33,049 nucleotides of DNA from Candidatus Saccharimonadota bacterium (GTDB lineage Bacteria > Patescibacteriota > Saccharimonadia > Saccharimonadales > UBA4665), in contig DAIDKK010000008.1 of NCBI GenBank assembly GCA_027450065.1, positions 1 to 33,049 of the forward strand, read 5' to 3'. A model generated the notes under the pieces. That model saw only the letters and a list, made by a program, of their open reading frames with translations. It was not told where the DNA came from and searched no databases. The position numbers and the translations under genes were made by a program. Positions 30,209 through 33,049 of this stretch are shown in pieces (the first letter of the stretch is position 1; the number at the start of each line of letters is the position of its first letter).

Positions 30209-30952
30209 ATGTCTGATACTGTTACTTTAGAAGTTGCCGCTCGCGACACACTCGGCAAGGCTGTGAAGCATTTGCGTAAAGATGGTGTCGTGCCAGCTGT
30301 TATTCATGACCACGGCAAAGAATCAGTACATATTCAGGCTGATTTCCAAGCTATCACAAAAGTATTCCATAGCGCTGGTCGACACCATCCTGTCGAGCTT
30401 ACACTTGGTAACAAGAAGTACACCGCACTGATTCGTACTGTTGCCATCGATCCTCGTCTGAATACCATCACACACGTTGTCTTCAACGCCGTTAGCGCCA
30501 ATCAAACGGTCGAGGCAGACGTACCGGTCTTGCCACGCTACGCAGAAGGTAACGAATCAAGCCCTGCTGAGCGAAGCGGTCTTATTGTCCTTAACCAACT
30601 TGAAGAGGTTGCAGTTAAGGCATTACCAAAGAACTTACCAGATCAATTATTCTACGATGCCGAAACACTTATTGCAGTTGGAGATCACGTGACTGTAGCT
30701 GACCTTGATGTACCGGCAGGTGTCACGGTTGAAACTGATCCGAACCATGCACTCGCGACTGTCTTTGAGCCTAGTGCGCTCGCTGCAGCGAATGATGAAG
30801 CTGGTGGTGACGCTGAAGCAGGTGACGAGAGTACCGTTGTAGCTGACACGGAAAGCGGTGCAACCGAAGGTACACAAGCTGCCGAGCAACGACCTGGTGG
30901 CAAAGAAGAAAAAGAAGATGCCTCACAGGCAAAATCTCCTGAAAAGAAATAG
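30209..30952 (+). CDS. rplY: Ribosomal protein bL25 (CTC form)
   Basis: 247 aa. Binds 5S rRNA in the large subunit. The N-terminal L25 domain (about 1-92) has R-D-T-L-G-K-A-V-K-H-L-R-K-D-G-V-V-P-A-V-I, typical of the family; the CTC beta domain (about 95-190) contains V-P-V-L. The last 55 or so residues are an acidic then Lys/Glu-rich low-complexity tail, longer than in most homologues. A strong ribosome site fits high expression. Followed by a good intrinsic terminator. Confidence 0.93.
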   Translation: MSDTVTLEVAARDTLGKAVKHLRKDGVVPAVIHDHGKESVHIQADFQAITKVFHSAGRHHPVELTLGNKKYTALIRTVAIDPRLNTITHVVFNAVSANQTVEADVPVLPRYAEGNESSPAERSGLIVLNQLEEVAVKALPKNLPDQLFYDAETLIAVGDHVTVADLDVPAGVTVETDPNHALATVFEPSALAAANDEAGGDAEAGDESTVVADTESGATEGTQAAEQRPGGKEEKEDASQAKSPEKK

Positions 30953-30973
30953 TCTGCTTAAAAATCTCAGTAC

Positions 30974-31005
30974 AAAAAACCCGCGGAGTATAGCGCGGGT
31001 TTTTT
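30974..31005. terminator. Bidirectional intrinsic terminator
   Basis: Perfect 11-bp stem: 30974-30984 (six A then CCCGC) with 30995-31005 (GCGGG then six T), loop of 10 nt. The A run on one side and T run on the other make it work for rplY (+) and for the convergent ABC transporter gene (-), which ends at 31022. Confidence 0.9.
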
Positions 31006-31021
31006 GTGTCGTGTAGCCGAC

Positions 31022-32800
31022 TTATTCTTCCATGAAGCCACCAGACTGATGCGCCCAGAGCTTGGCATAGGTTCCGTGCTGTGCGAGGAGCTCACGGTGG
31101 CTACCTTGCTCAACTATCTTTCCTTCGTCCAGTACAACGATACGGTCCATCTTCTGGATGGTACTCAAACGGTGCGCGATGATGATGGTCGTACGCCCTC
31201 CCATCAGTTTCCAGAGTGCGTCTTGAATGAGCACCTCACTTTCTGAATCAAGCGCAGATGTCGCCTCATCCAGCACAAGTATCGGGGCATTTTTGAGCAT
31301 TGTTCTGGCTATGGCGACACGCTGTCGTTGTCCACCGCTGAGCTTAACTCCTCGTTCGCCAACAAGTGTATCGTAGCCGTTCGGTAGATTACGTATGAAC
31401 TCATCAGCGTGCGCCATTTGTGCGGCTGCTTCCACGGCTGCATCGTCTGCTTGCAAATCGCCGTAGGCAATGTTCTCCCGAACGCTACGGTGAAATAGCA
31501 ATGGCTCCTGGGGCACGTACGCAACAGCCGTGTGTAAATCATCTTGTGTTACAGCGGTGATGTCTTGGTTATCTATGAGTATGCGTCCACTCTGAATATC
31601 AGAAAAACGGAGGAGTAATCGCGTAAAGGTGGTCTTGCCAGAACCGGAATGACCAACCAGCCCAATCTTTTCGCCTGGTTTTATATGCAGGTTGAAGCGT
31701 TCAAACAGCGCATCTTCGGTACCTGAATGGGCAAAGGTTACATCTTCAAAGGTAATCGCACCACGTTGCATGTTAGATTGCTCGGGTACCTTTGGATCCT
31801 GTATTTCTGGCTCAGCCAGCAGAATCTTTACCATGTCACTAGAATCACCAACCGACCGGTTATAGTTGCGCAGCGCAGTATTGCTGAAGCCAAATAGCTG
31901 CTCACTAATGATTGCGGTGTAGTTAAAAATCAAAAATACAACGGCCACATTAGAATGGAACACGAGTACCGCCGTAATCGCACCAAGCAAAGAGACTGCA
32001 GATATGCTACTCAGTAGTCCGCCAAAGTATAACTGTTGCTTTTGGTGGGCATTGCCAAACTTGAGGAGGCTTGTTCGGGTGTGATTGAGTGCGTGGTCAA
32101 AACGCTGTTTCTCGAAACGCTGTCTGGCAAAACTTTTGATAGCCATGGCATTGGTGATTGCATCTGCTAGAACACCTGTCTGAGCGCTTTCTATTTGTGC
32201 GTGCTTTGCCCCCAGCTCTCTCGTTCTCTTTGTGACGAATACCGCACTGATCATGTAGAGACTCGAGAAGACCAAGAGTACTCCTGCAAACGCGGGTGCC
32301 ACACGAGCGAGTACAATCAGCGAAAAGAGCAACCCAAATACTAGTGGCAATATGTTGAAGGCGGTGGTATCAGCAAAGCGTATATAGCTGCTCATAAGTT
32401 TGTTCGTTTGTGAGACTAACGAGCCACTAAAACTATCGGCATGGAAGCGTGCGCTCATACTCATGAGGTGTGAGAATACTTCAGCCGCAATGCTTTTCTC
32501 GACATTGCTTTCGAGGCGCCACTGATAATAATCAATCAGGCGCCAGGATAGGCTGCCGATTACTACGGCGGCGGTATATATCACCAATTGTGGACCAAAG
32601 CTGTGCCAAACGGCTCCGTCCGTATAAGCATGGCTTGAGAGTCGATTTAAGACGGTAGCCATAATAATGGGTGGAATAATTTGATTCAATGCGACGTTCA
32701 GTGGCATAACGGCAAGAATACCGAGGGCGTATTTGCGCTCAGCTCGAACTTTTTGCCAGTAGTACCGCACGACTTGTGAGGTCATTTCTTGTTTGCTCAT
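31022..32800 (-). CDS. ABC exporter, fused membrane and ATPase domains
   Basis: 592 aa from ATG 32800, chosen because AAGGAGG lies 11 nt upstream; an in-frame ATG at 32830 would add 10 residues and overlap that site. Type IV (ABCB/MsbA-like) half-transporter: about six membrane helices in residues 20-310, then the nucleotide-binding domain with Walker A G-H-S-G-S-G-K-T-T, Q-loop V-P-Q-E-P-L-L-F, signature L-S-G-G-Q-R-Q-R-V-A-I-A-R, Walker B I-L-V-L-D-E-A-T-S-A-L-D and H-loop A-H-R-L-S-T. All catalytic motifs are intact, so a homodimer can be active. Substrate (lipid, drug or peptide) cannot be told. Confidence 0.92.
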   Translation of the reverse strand: MSKQEMTSQVVRYYWQKVRAERKYALGILAVMPLNVALNQIIPPIIMATVLNRLSSHAYTDGAVWHSFGPQLVIYTAAVVIGSLSWRLIDYYQWRLESNVEKSIAAEVFSHLMSMSARFHADSFSGSLVSQTNKLMSSYIRFADTTAFNILPLVFGLLFSLIVLARVAPAFAGVLLVFSSLYMISAVFVTKRTRELGAKHAQIESAQTGVLADAITNAMAIKSFARQRFEKQRFDHALNHTRTSLLKFGNAHQKQQLYFGGLLSSISAVSLLGAITAVLVFHSNVAVVFLIFNYTAIISEQLFGFSNTALRNYNRSVGDSSDMVKILLAEPEIQDPKVPEQSNMQRGAITFEDVTFAHSGTEDALFERFNLHIKPGEKIGLVGHSGSGKTTFTRLLLRFSDIQSGRILIDNQDITAVTQDDLHTAVAYVPQEPLLFHRSVRENIAYGDLQADDAAVEAAAQMAHADEFIRNLPNGYDTLVGERGVKLSGGQRQRVAIARTMLKNAPILVLDEATSALDSESEVLIQDALWKLMGGRTTIIIAHRLSTIQKMDRIVVLDEGKIVEQGSHRELLAQHGTYAKLWAHQSGGFMEE

Positions 32801-32852
32801 AACGGTACGGCCCTCCTTGGTGCCGACCATGTGTCAATAGTGAGTAGTTGTT

Positions 32853-32872
32853 GGGCTGTGCAGCCCGGGAGC
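32853..32872. other. Small hairpin upstream of the ABC exporter
   Basis: GGGCT and AGCCC pair around a GTGC loop in the divergent gap between the ABC exporter and the gene at 33015. No U run. Possible operator; weak evidence. Confidence 0.25.
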
Positions 32873-32962
32873 TCAAAAATTAGGAGCGTACGTAAGCGCC
32901 ACTAAATTGATGGGGTGGTTTTGGAATCATGTCGTAGGCGCCTTTCCGTTACGTTTGTAATG

Positions 32963-32991
32963 TTCACAACTATATCACCGCTGTTTATGAT
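32963..32991 (+). promoter_or_regulatory. Promoter for gene starting at 33015
   Basis: TTCACA (32963-32968), 17 nt, TATGAT (32986-32991). Leader of about 17 nt containing GGACGGAG. Confidence 0.5.
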
Positions 32992-33014
32992 ATGCAATAC
33001 GGACGGAGCATTAT

Positions 33015-33049
33015 ATGGCTGGGTTCGTTGACAAGAGCCAGTTAGGGGG
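33015..33049 (+). CDS. Start of an unidentified gene (partial)
   Basis: Eleven codons (M-A-G-F-V-D-K-S-Q-L-G) run off the window edge. The ribosome site GGACGGAG ends 6 nt before the ATG, and a promoter sits just upstream. Too short to identify. Confidence 0.5.
   Translation, partial: MAGFVDKSQLG

Noticed and set aside
32888-32944. Near-direct repeat CGTAAGCGCC / CGTAGGCGCC before the last gene
   Set aside because: Only two 10-nt copies with one mismatch, which can arise by chance; no regulator identified.
1-33049. tRNA or rRNA genes
   Set aside because: No TPsiC/acceptor-type patterns or rRNA blocks were found by eye in any intergenic region.
1-33049. UGA recoding (genetic code 25)
   Set aside because: UGA serves as stop in ruvX, in the fibre genes and at the atpD-atpC junction, and no core gene needs read-through.

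Overview
The window is bacterial, roughly half G+C, and uses UGA as a stop codon (for example at the ends of ruvX and of the 99-aa fibre gene). That argues against the UGA=Gly lineages Gracilibacteria and Absconditabacteria. Gene content and protein style point to the Candidate Phyla Radiation (Patescibacteria), most likely Candidatus Saccharibacteria (TM7). The evidence is a compact F1 epsilon subunit, a PilM/FtsA-like plus baseplate-J-like pair beside ruvX and mltG, several small secreted surface proteins, an SbcB-type exonuclease I, and tail-fibre-like proteins of the kind seen in actinophages. The phylum assignment is inference.

Layout. 1-376: end of an ATP synthase operon (atpD tail, atpC). 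377-927: a gene-free 550-bp island packed with inverted repeats. It holds copy 1 of a roughly 235-nt structured repeat (R1), a perfect 17-bp palindrome, and copy A of a second structured repeat (R2). 928-7451: cell-surface block, with one membrane-anchored repeat protein on the minus strand, three related secreted proteins, a DUF916/WxL-interacting-like protein and a PKD protein. 7508-10597: tRNA genes mnmA and alaS, followed by R2 copy B. 10824-15509: a small unknown ORF and four phage tail-fibre-like genes, the last ending in a glycerophosphodiester phosphodiesterase domain. 15639-20199: an operon of a PilM/FtsA-like ATPase, a baseplate-J-like membrane protein, ruvX and mltG. 20437-24372: LysM-CHAP hydrolase behind a long structured leader, obgE, sbcB. 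24380-26243: three minus-strand genes (a tiny membrane protein, a PGPGW protein, an orphan). 26374-30088: uvrA, R1 copy 2, dedA. 30209-32800: rplY, a bidirectional terminator, an ABC exporter. A new gene starts at 33015.

Working together. Cell-envelope functions dominate: surface proteins with a WxL-interacting-like partner, peptidoglycan enzymes (MltG, LysM-CHAP) and fibre/GDPD proteins that could recognise or trim glycerophosphate polymers on a Gram-positive host. Core information genes (mnmA, alaS, obgE, sbcB, uvrA) mostly have a -10 box 6-10 nt before the start codon and no Shine-Dalgarno, so they look leaderless. Surface and fibre genes and rplY mostly have ribosome binding sites.

Most notable signals: (1) the R1 and R2 intergenic families, whose stems keep pairing while the sequence changes between copies; (2) the tail-fibre/GDPD cassette with no capsid or terminase gene in the window, two members of which share a nearly invariant N-terminal tag; (3) the leaderless promoter class; (4) the structured leader and apparent ATT start of the LysM-CHAP gene.
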